Assembly: GCF_018812025.1 (NCBI RefSeq)
Contig: NC_063058.1
Span: 16,640,797-16,704,796 of the forward strand
Direction of reading: 5' to 3'
Origin: Megalobrama amblycephala
Taxonomy: Eukaryota > Chordata > Actinopteri > Cypriniformes > Xenocyprididae
DNA: 64,000 bases
Shown here piece by piece: positions 1 through 11,377 of the stretch. How positions within the stretch are numbered: position 1 is the stretch's first letter; the number at the start of each line of letters is the position of its first letter. The position numbers were made by a program, and so were the translations under genes. The notes under the pieces were generated by a model. That model saw only the letters and a program-made list of their open reading frames with translations, searched no databases and was not told the DNA's origin.

Positions 1-273
1 ATTTTTTATAAATATAAAAAATATAATAATTAATAATATTATTTTTATTATATAAATTATATAATTTTAATGATATAAAATAATAATATTTTTATTTTAC
101 AGAAAACTTATATGAAAAAATGGTTGTTTCCTGTTAACATGCAAGCAGCATATAACTATAAATAATTAGAAAAGTCTTAAGTAGTAAAGTAGTAAAATAT
201 ATTTAAAAAATTTGTGACAATTTCCTTATTTCTGTCAGGAGGTATGCAAAATCCAAAAATGGAGTCCATGTAT
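1..273. other. AT-rich nav2 intron sequence
   Basis: Part of the intron after exon 10 on the minus strand. Very AT-rich at the left edge (poly A/T and TAATAAT runs). No exon or structured element seen. Confidence 0.5.
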
Positions 274-655
274 TTAAAGGTGCTCTAAGTGATCCTGGGT
301 GGAGTAACTTCCTGATGACGTTCGAAGTGTTGTCAAACAAAACAGAAGCTAGCTAGACCCTCCCTCCTCCTCCTCCTCCCCCTCCCCTCCGTGCTTCCTG
401 AAACAGTCATGAACGCGCATTTAAAATCTTGTCGGTTATTGGCTGGAGCATGTTTATTATGATTCGTGGTCCAGGCTGTACCAGTTTGTTGTTTTAATTG
501 CCATTTTCGGAGCTTGTGGCGACTACAGGGACCGCGTTTTTTTTTACAGTGTGTTCAGGGGACAGACAGCTAGCGGATAGTGAGGAGATGTTTACTGTAT
601 GTGACAAAAAATGTTTTGGCCTAAAAACACGTGACATCACTTAGAGCACCTTTAA
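274..655. mobile_element. TTAA-flanked inverted-repeat element (AGGTGCTCTAAGTGAT type)
   Basis: Begins TTAA-AGGTGCTCTAAGTGAT and ends ATCACTTAGAGCACCT-TTAA: perfect 16 bp terminal inverted repeats with TTAA at both ends. 382 bp, no coding capacity, contains a CACGTG near the right end. Non-autonomous DNA transposon. Confidence 0.75.
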
Positions 656-799
656 TATGAAATATGAGCCTCTTATGCACCCACTGTGAAAAAAAATCCT
701 GTAATCCCTCAAAGTTCTTTAAAGAGAAGAATTATTTTTCCCATTTTTACCCTAAATAAGATTGAGTGAGCTTTACTTGGGGCTAAACACATCTGTTTC

Positions 800-1382
800 A
801 TACTGGATGCCGGAGGGCGCTCTTGAGCAGATACTCCAAATATGTCTCGCAGAAGTACCAAAAGTCCTTCTTGGAAATCCTCTATGGACATCATATTATC
901 GCTTTGACTGAATAAAAAGATCATAGGAATGCTTTGATTGATTAAACATGAATATAATAAACAGACGACTATGACAATACATTGTTAATCTGTGTTCTTC
1001 AAGCCATCTTGGGTATTTCCATGACAATAAAGTATATTTATAATGCAATGTTAATCAAAATGCTATTTAAAACACTTGACTGACATTATGAAGTGAATTT
1101 GGAGTAAAAACATGTTATTAAGTGTCTTTTGTTGGACAAGAGGTTCATGCTCATTTCATATGTTTGGAAATGTTGTATGTATGACGCGTGTTGCTTTTTC
1201 AAATGCAGTTGGAACATCATTTACTACTGATCACAAAGCTGCTCTTCACTAACACGCTGTGTACATATTTATATAATTAAAAATAGAAAAAAAAAAAAAA
1301 AAAATCACAGCCTTTGCAATGTCATAATCGCACTACGCCAAAACGCGATTTCGGTTCGATTTCGAATAATCGTGCAGCCCTA
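800..1382. mobile_element. hAT-like element remnant (right part)
   Basis: Similar over its length to the flanks of the 9733-11377 element (GGGCGCTCTTG, CTTTGATTGATTAAACATGA, CTTCAAGCC..CTTGGGTATTT) and ends TCGTGCAGCCCTA like that copy's right terminus. The left end is not clear. It carries the empty TTAA site (942-945) occupied in the other copy. Confidence 0.6.
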
Positions 1383-1418
1383 ATACCAATATAAAATTCT
1401 AATACTTAATTCCAATAC

Positions 1419-2387
1419 TTAAAGGTGCCCAAGAATGCTTTTTGATGTAATATAAGTCTAAGGTGTCCCCTGAATGTGTATGTGAAGTTTCAGCTAAAAA
1501 TACCCCATAGATTTTTTTAAATAATTTTTTTTAACTGCCTATTTTGGGGCATCATTAACTATGCACTGATTTTTTCAGCGCGCCGCCCCTTTAATTCACG
1601 TGCTCCCTGCCACACAAGCTCTCGATTATATTACAGCACATTTACAAAGTTCACACAGCTAATATAACCCTCAAATGGATTTTTACAAGATGTTCGTCAT
1701 GCATGCTTCGAATTATGTGAGTAAAGTATTTATTTTGATGTTTATATTTGATTCTCTATGAGTTTGAGGCTGTGCTCTGTGGCTAACGGCTAATGCTACA
1801 CTGTTGGACAGATTTATAAAGAATGAAGTTGTGTTTATGCATTATACAGACTGCAAGTGTTTAAAAATGAAAATAGCGACGGCTCTTGTCTCCGTGAATT
1901 CAGTAAGAAACGATGGTAACTTTAACCACATTTAACAGTACATTAGCAACATGCTAACGAAACATTTAGAAAGACAATTTACAAATATCACTAAAAATAT
2001 CATGATATCATAGATCATGTCAGTTATTATTGATCCATCTGCCATTTTTGCTGTTGTTCTTGCTTGCTTACCTAGTCTGATGATTCACCTGTGCAGATCC
2101 AGACGTTACTGGCTGCCCTTGTCTAATGCCTTTCATGATGTTGGGAACATGAGCTGGCATATGCAAATATTGGGGGCGTACATATTAATGATCCCGACTG
2201 TTACGTAACAGTCGGTGTTATGTTGAGATCCGCGTGTTTTCCGGAAGTCTTTTAAACAAATGAGATTTACATAAGAAAGAGAAAGCAATGGAGTTTGAAA
2301 CTCAATGTATGTCTTTTCCATGTACTGAACTCTTGTTATTCAACTATGCCAAGGTAAATTCAAATTTTGAATCTAGGGCACCTTTAA
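1419..2387 (+). mobile_element. TTAA element family b, copy A
   Basis: About 970 bp with ends TTAA-AGGTGCCC and GGGCACCT-TTAA. One of five related copies in the window (also 6215, 9969, 34449, 41448). Internally it has an octamer ATGCAAAT (2161-2168) and a 22 bp perfect palindrome (2194-2215) centred on GTTACGTAAC. Small open frames inside are not conserved between copies, so it is non-autonomous. Confidence 0.85.
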
Positions 2388-2469
2388 TTCTAATACTTAA
2401 TTACTTACTGTAATACTTTTAATTGGCCACGTGGACACTTTAATCTCATTATGGTGGAATATCTTTCAA

Positions 2470-3184
2470 TTAAAAGGTAGGGTAGGCTATTTCAGAGTGG
2501 CTAGCAATAACAAGCTAGTTTTGAAAGCATAAAATCCCACCCTCCCTTCATAGAGTCTCCAAAACCACGCCTCCTTCAAAACACATGAAAGGACACAGCA
2601 GATTCTGCAAAGCCTCACGAGGCAAAAGATGGCGTTAATCTACCTCATGTCTCAAAGCACATGACATTACAATAATAATGAACATAAACAACTTACAGAG
2701 CTCTTACTTGTACCACCTGACTGCTGCAGATTCATTTTGGTAGTTTTGATAGTTTTGCCATCGAAACGCATAAATCAGAGTCATAGGACGTGATAAGAGC
2801 TCCAGGTAGAACTTCACGGGTTGCCATGATGCCATCTCATAATTATGGTTATGACATGACGTGAACGCAACACAAGCTTGATGTTTTGGTTCAGGAGGAA
2901 CTGTAAAATGAGGCTGGTGTGCGGACGTATGCAAATACATATGTTGACCGGCAGGTAGGACATCCAATCAGAACCTTTTTTCTTCCACAGAAGAAAATGT
3001 CTCAGGACCAAAACATTTTCTGATTGGATGCCCTACCCGTCCTAGAAATATATACATTTTTTCATATTTAGACCACTTCTATTATTAATTGCTATCAGAA
3101 TGTGAAGAAAGTTTCAACCAGTATAACAAAAAGTGTTTATAAAAAAAAAAAAATAAAAAAAAAAATCACCTACCCTATCTTTAA
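2470..3184. mobile_element. TTAA-flanked element (AAGGTAGGGTAGG type)
   Basis: Left end TTAA-AAGGTAGGGTAGGC and right end CACCTACCCTATCT-TTAA are inverted copies. Inside, ACATCCAATCAGAA (about 2960) recurs inverted as TTCTGATTGGATG (about 3018), giving a further hairpin. An A-rich run lies near the right end. No coding capacity. Confidence 0.6.
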
Positions 3185-3276
3185 AGCTAGTGTGTCATCT
3201 ATCAATAGTTATGCACACAAAACATATGAAAACTCATTTGAAAACTTTTGCAAACATACCATCAAACCACACTCAC

Positions 3277-3627
3277 CCACTGGGGACTCCATCAACCCTC
3301 ATGCTCTTGCCCAGGATGTCTCCATCACTCATGTACCCAGCCGTTTCCATGGCGACGCCCTCCAGCTCCTCCACCTTCTCTGAGAGTTCAAGGCCGCAGA
3401 CGACTCCGTTGTGCGTGCAGGTCTGATGCATGTGTGTGTGCCGCCCACAGCCACTGCCGTGGTGTACGAACGCGTTTCCTGGAGAGGGGGCATCACCAGC
3501 CTGTAGGCGAGGACTGGATGAGCCCAGTCGCCATGGCAGTGCAGAAGCAGGGCGGGAACTGAGGGTAAGCAAGGCCCTCCCATTGATCTCTGTGGTTACT
3601 GTGCTGTCAAAGGTCGTCTCGAGCATG
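3277..3627 (-). CDS. nav2: nav2 exon 10 (LETTFDSTVTTE...GYMSDGDILGK)
   Basis: 351 bp, phase 2 to 2 (residues 793-909). Encodes MLETTFDSTVTTEINGRALL, SSPRLQAGDAPS and, at its end, GYMSDGDILGKSMRVDGVPSG, all NAV-family signatures. Acceptor TCATCTGCCAG/CATGCT; donor AGTGG/GTGAGT. The middle (GSGCGRHTHMHQTCTH) is diverged from mammals and His/Cys-rich. No following exon (expected to begin YMTDGG...) is seen in 1-3276, so the rest of the gene lies off the left edge. Confidence 0.95.
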
Positions 3628-3889
3628 CTGGCAGATGATGGTCAGACAGAAAAAACATGAGAAGTTAATGACATAAACAAACAACTAAAAGTCTCATGGG
3701 ATATTTGTCAATTTGATATAGAAAATACATAGCTGGACATGTAAAAATATGGCTATATATCAAATTTTAAAAAGATATGTAGATCATTTTTTGATCTTTA
3801 GTTTGTCCCCATTTACTTTCATTCCATGGAAAAGAACAACAGGTTCATTTTCAAAAAAAATTTTGATTTCCAAATTTACAAAAAGTTTT

Positions 3890-4130
3890 GAATTAAAGTT
3901 TAGTTCACCCAAAAATGAAAATTCTGTCATTAATTACTCACCCTCATAACTTTGTTCATCTTTGGAACACAAATTAAGATATTTTTGATGAAATCCGAGA
4001 GGTATATGACTCCTCCATAGACAGCAATTTAACAACTACTTTCAAAGTCCAGAAAGGTACAAAAGACTTCGTTAAAACAGTCCACGTGACTGCATTGGTT
4101 CAACCTTAATTTTATGAAGTGACAAGAATA
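3890..4130. mobile_element. Fragment of the GTTCACCCAAAAATG repeat family
   Basis: TTTAGTTCACCCAAAAATGA through ACACAAATTAAGATATTTTTG to the ACTGCATTGGTTCAACCTTA segment matches the left half of the full copy at 25213-25838. No right terminus, so truncated. Confidence 0.7.
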
Positions 4131-4379
4131 CTTTTTGTGTACTTTTTATATGTAATATTTTATTTTAATTAACAAAAATGATTTTTAATACTTTTAGTTT
4201 TAGTTAACAATAACAAAACTGCAAGCAACATGTCTGACACCATATTTTAGCATGGACATACTGCAAATTCTGCAACTCCATTTATGTTTCACTAAAGAAA
4301 AGTAAACAATATGGGTTTGGAATGACACGAAGTTGAGTAAATGTTGACGATTTTCAATTTTGGGCATCTATACATCTAT

Positions 4380-4770
4380 ATAGAAGTTTGAAAGAAAGTG
4401 TGCAAGCAGCAAGCAAAACGCACCATTGAGTTTCTGGCAAATTCTGCATTCTGTCAGGACAGGGTTTCATTGGGATATTAAAACAAGCTTTTTATCCAGT
4501 ATTAGCAGGCAGTAGGTGGCCCCCAGCCGATTTCATGGCCAGCTTTTGTACTCTGGAAGGCCGAGACGCGTATCAAACTGATCACGGCAAAGACAAAAAC
4601 CCAGCACCCCCCAAATGAGCTCCTAATGCCAATCAAACTGTCTTCCTCAAAGCCATTTAGAGTTTAACAGTTCGCAAACCCCCAGAGATAAAAGGGTTCA
4701 CACACCCGGGAACAATGGGGTGCTTTCTGAACTGTGCTGTGATCTCTGTGCCCAGTCATTATTAATGTCA
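4380..4770. other. Single-copy intronic stretch, possible conserved non-coding DNA
   Basis: Between exons 10 and 9; not related to any repeat in the window and of balanced base composition. No splice-bounded open frame seen. Only comparison with other fish could show conservation. Confidence 0.3.
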
Positions 4771-5285
4771 TGTTGTACTTCAACCCTTCTGAATTGAAGT
4801 CATTTAGAGTCTGAACATGAACTGACACCAGAGAAAGTGCAGTAAGAAGCAGCTACCACTAGTGGGAACTCTTTGGGTTGATCGCTAGTTTGCCACAACA
4901 AAATAAATTTAAACAAAAATTACGAAAGTTACAAAAGTTACGAACAGACACTTCTACACAACTGAAGTGAATAGGGCCTATTTTTGAACATTTAAAAGCA
5001 AAAATATGAATCTTATAATTCTACAAAAGCACTTAAAATAATTTTCCTGTTAAAACTTCTGTGAATTATGGATTGGTCCTATTCACTTCAATTGTAAGTT
5101 CCTCACTGTAACCCTTAGCTTTTTTTTTATTTTTTTATTTTTAAAAAGCTGTCCCAGAACCCAGAACATTCCTTGAAGAGAAGTAATATTTTAAATGAGT
5201 AAAACTAACTTTGGCCACTTCCAGCAGTCAGAAACATACACAAAATATATGAGAAAAAATAAAAAACAAATCACACTGTTTTTAC

Positions 5286-5397
5286 CTGTGACTGATGTGC
5301 GTCGTCCCCCTCAAACTGGACATGGTTTCTTCTAGATTTTGCCTCAGATCAGCAATGTTTTTCACAGTACGTAGCCTCTTGGCTTCAGAGTCCTCAC
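5286..5397 (-). CDS. nav2: nav2 exon 9 (conserved LRTVKNIADLRQNLEETMSS exon)
   Basis: 112 bp, phase 1 to 2. Encodes GEDSEAKRLRTVKNIADLRQ then NLEETMSSLRGTTHISH (residues 756-792; the first codon is split with exon 8). This block is the most conserved stretch of the linker across NAV1, NAV2 and NAV3 and is predicted helical. Acceptor GGTTTCCTCAG/GTGAGG; donor CACAG/GTAAAA. Mammalian NAV2 reads EDPEARRLRTVKNIADLRQN here. Confidence 0.96.
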
Positions 5398-6214
5398 CTG
5401 AGGAAACCAGACTCATCACCATCACCATCACCACAGTCTGCAAACAGCTGTTACCATAACTCTAAGACATGTCCGAACACACACATTCACACACCTAAAA
5501 TGCTTCAGAAATGCAGCTAAAACCATAAGAAGCATGGCATAATGTAAATGAGGCAACTCCAAACTCTGTATTAGCATCACAGAACTAACTCTGCCCCTTT
5601 TGCTTGTGAAGTTAATTCTCCCAGCATTCCATAAAAGAGCTTTTTGTTTTCTTGCACCAATGTTAACGTATGCAACGTTAGCCAACCGCTGCTTAAAAAT
5701 AAACACGCAGTGTATGCCGTAGGTGAGGGGATTTGGCCGCTCAGATTAACGGCTGTTTACTGATCATGAGGGGTCCACAAGGGGCTCAGAAGGTACACAG
5801 CAGACTCACACACACACACAAACAGTCACACATGATGTAAAACGTGTAAATAAACGAGTGCCGTGGTAAAGTACATTCCTAGAGGCTGTATAAACCACAA
5901 ACAACCTCTTTCAGAACTGCTCACTGAAGCTAATGCTAAATCTTTGTTCTCTACTTGCCTTTTGGGTAAAAAAAAAGAAAAGACTTGCTTTCTCTCAAAC
6001 TGCTTTAAATATAGAATAGTTTAAAACAGCATTTAGTTTTGTTTATTTGCAAAGATATTTGATGGGATGAAAGTTCATAATGCAAAGCAAGTAGGCTATG
6101 CTTTGCATTTTCAATGCAAGGGGTGCTAGTGGACATTAGCGTAAACGTTTATATTCAGTCTATATTAAGTCAACTGCTGTCATGCCAGATTTCCACCAAG
6201 CAGAGTCATTATCG

Positions 6215-7161
6215 TTAAAGGTGCCGTAGAACGTCTTTTTAAAAGATGTAATATAAGTCTAAGGTGTCCCCTGAATGCTCAAAATACCCCATAGATTTTT
6301 TTTTTTATTCATTTTTTTAACTGCCTATTTGGGGGCATCATTAAATATGAGCTGATTCAGGGTGTGTGGCCCTTTAAATTCTCGTGCTCCCTGCCCATCG
6401 AGCTCGCGCTTGCCTTAAACAGCATAAACAAAGTTCACACAGCTAATATAACCCTCAAAATGGATCTTTACAAAGTGTTCGTCATGTAGCATGTCTAATC
6501 GCGTAAGTATGGTATTTATTTGGATGTTTACATTTGATTCTGAATGAGTTTGATAGTGCTCCGTGGCTAAAGCTAACATTACACACTGTTGGAGAGATTT
6601 ATAAAGAATGAAGTTGTTTATGAATTATACAGACTGCAAGTGTTTAAAAATGAAAATAACGACAGTCTTGTCTCCGTGAATACAGTAAGAAACGATGGTA
6701 ACTTTAACCACATTTAACAGTACATTAGCAACATGCTAACGAAACATTTAGAAAGACAATTTACAAATATCACTAAAAATATCATGATATCATGGATCAT
6801 GTCAGTTATTATTGCTCCATCTGCCATTTTTCGCTATTGTTCTTGCTTGCTTACCTAGTCTGATGATTCACCTGTGCACATCCAGACGTTAATACTGGCT
6901 GCCCTTGTCTAATGCCTTGAACATGAGCTAGCATATGCAAATATTGGGGGCGTACATATTAATGATCCCGACTGTTACGTAACATTCGGTGTTATGTTGA
7001 GATTCACCTGTTCTTCGGAGGTCTTTTAAACAAATGAGATTTATATAAAAAGGAGGAAACAATGGTGTTTGAGACTCACTGTATGTCATTTCCATGTACT
7101 GAACTCTTGTTATTTAACTATGCCAAGGTAAATTCAATTTTTAATTCTAGGGCACCTTTAA
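6215..7161 (+). mobile_element. TTAA element family b, copy B
   Basis: About 947 bp, TTAA-AGGTGCCGTAGA to TCTAGGGCACCT-TTAA. Octamer ATGCAAAT at 6935-6942 and GTTACGTAAC at 6974-6983. Lies in the intron between nav2 exons 9 and 8, same orientation as copy A. Confidence 0.85.
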
Positions 7162-7440
7162 CTAAAACTAAAACAATAAAAAACATTTTATAAGATATTC
7201 TGGAGCTGTGCAGTTAACGCACATGATGATGATACTTGCCAAAAGAGGCACTACAACGCCTATTAGCAAAGTTTTCTCTTTCAGGCCAACAATGGCAGAC
7301 TTCTAAGAAAAAAAATGACTGAAGAAAAATTATGTTTTTGGTAAGAAAAAAAAAACTTTCCAGAGATGTGACTTAACAGTTAGTACACATGCTCTTTATC
7401 AATAAAATGTGACTCAAAAAAAGCAGCCATCAATATGGAT

Positions 7441-8272
7441 AGGTGTGTTAAAGTCTCTGGTGTCCCCAAAATGTGTCTATGAAGTTTCAGCTCAAAATAC
7501 CCCACAGGTCATTTATTATAGCTTGTCAAATTTGCCCCTATTTGGGTGTGAGCAAAAACACGCTGATTTTGTGTGTCCCTTTAAATGCAAATGAGCTGCT
7601 GCTCCCGCCCCCCTTTCCAGAAGAGGGCGGAGCTTTAACATCTCAAGTTTCGGATAGTCAACAACAACAAAGCTGGAAAATCCCACGCAGCCAAAATAAA
7701 GATTGTCAGTAGCGGTGTTCAACCTTACATTGTTCAAACTGGAGTTGGACACTAATGGAGAGATTCAGGAAGAAATTACAACTTTTAGAATGAAACTGGA
7801 CTTTTCTGAATGGTTAGTGGATAAATTTATGTAGTTGCTGTGGAGTTGATTCAACTCATCGACTAGCATGTGCTATCATGTTAATCTTTCAAATCCAGTG
7901 ATGAAGCGACCCTCGTTTGTGAATCAGTCGGGTGTAAAATGATGGCATGGTAACAACACTCTACTACAACAACTCTTCCTCTTCTCTAAAGCAGTTCAAT
8001 ATGGCCTCACCCCCTTTGTTGCATGTTCTCGGGGGCAGGGTTTATGTAAACTTTAGGGATAGTGATGTCATTAACCCGGGAAGAAGCTTGTCATAGTCCC
8101 TACCAGCCATTTGTTATAGTCCTTAAATAGAGAATTCTTTCAAAGAAATTATCCCCCTTTGCATTGAAATTTGAGTGTTAATTTAACTTTGCAGATGTTG
8201 TTTATGCTCTAACAGCAACATTACACACTAACTAAAGTTAAAAAAGTGAAATCACAATCATCACACCTTTAA
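7441..8272. mobile_element. Possible inverted-repeat element distantly related to family b
   Basis: Starts AGGTGTG and ends CACACCT-TTAA. Just inside the left end it shares GTCCCC, TATGAAGTTTCAGCTCAAAA and TACCCCA with family b. The left TTAA is not present, so the boundary is uncertain. Confidence 0.4.
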
Positions 8273-8329
8273 ATACCTCCTAGGTAGCTTTTTAAAACAG
8301 ATATAGTCATCCAACACACATCTACTCAC

Positions 8330-8775
8330 TTTCATGCTTCTCAAACATATCCAACATGGTTAGAAGGATCTCCTCATTAACACGAGCAATCCCATCCCAC
8401 ACACATGAGTGTTGGCTCAAATGCAGCTGATATACACAGCTAAATGTGTTGAGCTCCCCTTCATTCAAAACACTTGGTTGAGTGTGTTCAGCCAACAATT
8501 TAGATGATGCTGAAGGTCCTCCAGAACTGTCAACACCCCAGAACCTGTCCTTTCTCCTGAGACTGGAGCAGTCGTCTAAGGTGTCCTCATTTGAACCATC
8601 TCTTGTTCCTCCAGTTCGGAGAGGAGATGCCAACTGACAATGACATTCTGCTTGGTCCATTGAGAAGAAGATTAATTTAGGTCTTCTTCCAGTGGTATAG
8701 GTCTTTGTCTCAGTTGCAGAAGAAGACTTCACAGAGCTACTAATGTTCTGCGCTTTTTCTGGTGGCAACGTGTCC
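8330..8775 (-). CDS. nav2: nav2 exon 8 (long divergent linker exon, predicted)
   Basis: 446 bp open frame, phase 2 to 1, about 149 residues (607-755). It fills the only gap in the exon chain: exon 7 ends in phase 2 and exon 9 starts after one base, and this segment supplies both. Donor GAAA/GTGAGT is strong. The acceptor is GTCAG/GGACACG (an alternative at 8784 keeps the frame); its pyrimidine tract is weak. Early residues DTLPPEKAQNISSSVKSSSA resemble the acidic Ser-rich start of the mammalian segment, but the rest, with several Cys and Trp residues (QAECHCQLASP, RFWGVDSS, QHSCVWDGIARVNEEILLTM), is unlike it. The mammalian stretch is, from memory, about 40 residues. Confidence 0.62.
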
Positions 8776-9022
8776 CTGACTCTCCTACGCACCTATTAAG
8801 ATGGATAAATGGTCTGTCTGACACATTCAGAGTTGTTTTCCCAGAGAATGTGCCGACTGATTCGTGAAAGAAGCTCTTGTGACGGCGGTCCTGCCTTTTC
8901 CTTTCCTCCATGGAAAAGAGAGGGGAAATTAGAATACAGCTCTCATGTCTACACCAGCCCAGGGAACTTCCCCTGTGGAGAAGAGTTTTTCTCTCTACAC
9001 AAAATTCTGACAGACTGAGAAA

Positions 9023-9024
<2 letters not shown>

Positions 9025-9100
<76 letters not shown>
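9025..9100. repeat. (CA)n microsatellite
   Basis: About 38 uninterrupted CA units just upstream of nav2 exon 8, in the intron between exons 8 and 7. It produces spurious His-Thr and Cys-Val open frames on the two strands. Confidence 0.98.
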
Positions 9101-9103
<3 letters not shown>

Positions 9104-9539
9104 AATACACTCAGACACACACATGCTGGTAGGCCTTGGCAACTCCTTGACATTCATTGCCTTTTACATGCAGATGAGTGCTGTTTTGTTTTCTTGTTCA
9201 CCCTCAGACTGGCCTGACATTGGCCTCAAAGTTCGGAAAACACTGCTCACTTATTCATAAATAATCAGTGTTGTTTTATACAAAGACACAGTAGATGACC
9301 TTGTCCTAACTAGGCATTAGAGTTGGGGAGTAACTAACCCAAAGTGGCAACACTACTAAAATGTTTAGTAGAGTGATATTAGACTGTTTTGAAACAGTTT
9401 TTCCCAGTAACAAGCAATATTTCCAACATACAGCATTGCAACATGGTAAAACAACAGAATTGTTTTTACCTCACATGGTTTCCTGAGCAAGCTGAATAAA
9501 CAAACATGCTAGTCTAAATTGCGATGTCTGATTCATTTC

Positions 9540-9732
9540 AGAGAACTGTTAAATGATTTGCAAAAAATATTCACTATGAAACTCTAAAATGATTTGCTAT
9601 GAAGTGCTATGAATCACCAAAAAAGATTTGCTACGAGTAACTAAAATGTTTTGCTATAATTCTGCTAAATGCATAATGGTGCAACTCACTAAAATGATTC
9701 ACTATGAATCAGTGAAATTATTCACTGTGGAT
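9540..9732. repeat. Degenerate tandem repeat (AATCACTAAAATGATTCACTATG type)
   Basis: Imperfect units of about 25 bp. The array is split by the hAT-like element: it resumes at 11378 with TGAATCACTACAATGACTCA and runs to about 11430. Confidence 0.6.
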
Positions 9733-11377
9733 TAGAGATGCATGATTAATCGAAATTAAACCGCACACAGTTTGGCAAAGGTCGCAATTGTTTTATGCGC
9801 AGCTCTGTGATCAGTAATAAATGCTGAAAGCCAGGGGGCGCTCTTGCACAGAAACTCCAAATATGCCCTGCAGAAGTACGATATAATGCACGTCATTACA
9901 GGAAATCCCTATGGGTGTCATACAATTGCTGTAGTTGAATAAACAGAAGATTGAAACACTTTGATTGATTAAAGGTGCCCTAGATTCAAAAATTGAATTT
10001 ACCTCGGCATAGTTAAATAACAAGAGTTCAGTACATGGAAATGACATACAGTGAGTCTCAAACTCCATTGTTTCCTCCTTCTTATATAAATCTCATTTGT
10101 TTAAAAGACCTCCGAAGAACAGGCGAATCTCAACATAACACTGACTGTTACGTAACATTAATCATTAATATGTATGACCCCAATATTTGCATATGCCAGC
10201 CCATGTTCCCAACATTATGAAAGGCATTAGACAAGGGCAGAACGTCTGGATGTGCACAGCTGAATCAACAGACTAGGTAAGCAAGCAAGGACAATAGCAA
10301 AAAATGGCAGATGGAGCAATAATAACTGACATGATTCATGATAACATGATATTTTTAGTGATATTTGTAAATTGTCTTTCTAAATGTTTCGTTAGCATGT
10401 TGCTAATGTACTGTTAAATGTGGTTGAAGTTACCATCGTTTCTTACTGTATTCATGGAGACAAGAGCCGTCGCTATTTTCATTTTTAAACACTTGCAGTC
10501 TGTATAATTCATAAACACAACTTCATTCTTTATAAATCTCTCCAACAGTGTAGCATTAGCCGTTAGCCACGGAGCATAGCCTCAAACTCATTCAGAATCA
10601 ATGTAAACATCAAAATAAACACTGTACTTACGCGATTAGACATGCTGCATGACGAACACTTTGTAAAGATCCATTTTGAGAGTTATATTAGCTGTTTGAA
10701 CTTTTTTTATGTTGTTTAAGGCAAGCACGAGCTCTTGGGGCGTGGAGCACGAGATTTAAAGGGCCACACACCCTGAATCGGCTCATTTCTAATTATGCCC
10801 CAAAATAGGCAGTTAAAAAATGAATTAAAAAAATTCTATGGGGTTTTTTGAGCTGAAACTTCACAGACACATTCAGGGCACACCTTAGACTTATATTACA
10901 TCTTTTTAAAAAAAGTTCTAGGGCACCTTTAAACATGACTAATAAACACACGACTATGACAATATATGGTTTATCTGAATTCTTCAAGCCTTCTTGGGTA
11001 TTTTCATGATAACAAAATATATTTATAATGCAATGCTAATCAACATAGCTTTTATCACTGTATAGAATACTATGAAATTATATGTTGTTTGCCTTATTCT
11101 GTGTAAGAAGCCGCATCATCTCTCAGAAGAAGTTAAAACACTCAACTGATGTTATGAAGTGAGTTTGGAGTAAAAACATGTTATTAAATGTTGTCTTTTG
11201 ATTCATAAATGCTTCTCATGTTTGGAAAGATGTTTGAAGCGTGTTGCTTTTTCAAATGCACGTTATAAGTGACTCAAACACTTATTGACAAGCTGCAAGT
11301 TGCAATTTCATAATTGAACTCAGCCAAATCGTTTTAAGCTCGATTTCATGTTAATTGTGATTTATCGTACAGCCCTA
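9733..11377. mobile_element. hAT-like non-autonomous element with a family b insertion
   Basis: Ends TAGAGATGCATGATTAATCG and, inverted, TAGGGCTGTACGATAAATCA. Flanked by CTGTGGAT and CTGTGAAT, an 8 bp target duplication with one mismatch, the size typical of hAT elements. About 680 bp of its own sequence; the rest is the inserted copy C (9969-10932). Confidence 0.72.
9969..10932 (-). mobile_element. TTAA element family b, copy C (nested)
   Basis: About 964 bp in reverse orientation, TTAA-AGGTGCCCTAGA to TCTAGGGCACCT-TTAA, sitting inside the hAT-like element. The related empty sequence at 931-951 has a single TTAA at this point, so the insertion duplicated TTAA. ATTTGCAT at 10185-10192 and GTTACGTAAC at 10147-10156. 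Confidence 0.9.

Noticed and set aside
2017..2321. Small open frames in family b elements (also 10035-10220, 34738-34944)
   Set aside because: Differ or break between the five copies, so not a conserved protein.
3102..3660. Several overlapping plus- and minus-strand open frames
   Set aside because: Shadows of nav2 exon 10 or, left of 3277, intron and A-rich repeat sequence.
8729..9260. Open frames with Cys-Val and His-Thr runs
   Set aside because: Produced by the (CA)n microsatellite; the minus-strand frame overlaps exon 8 in the wrong phase.
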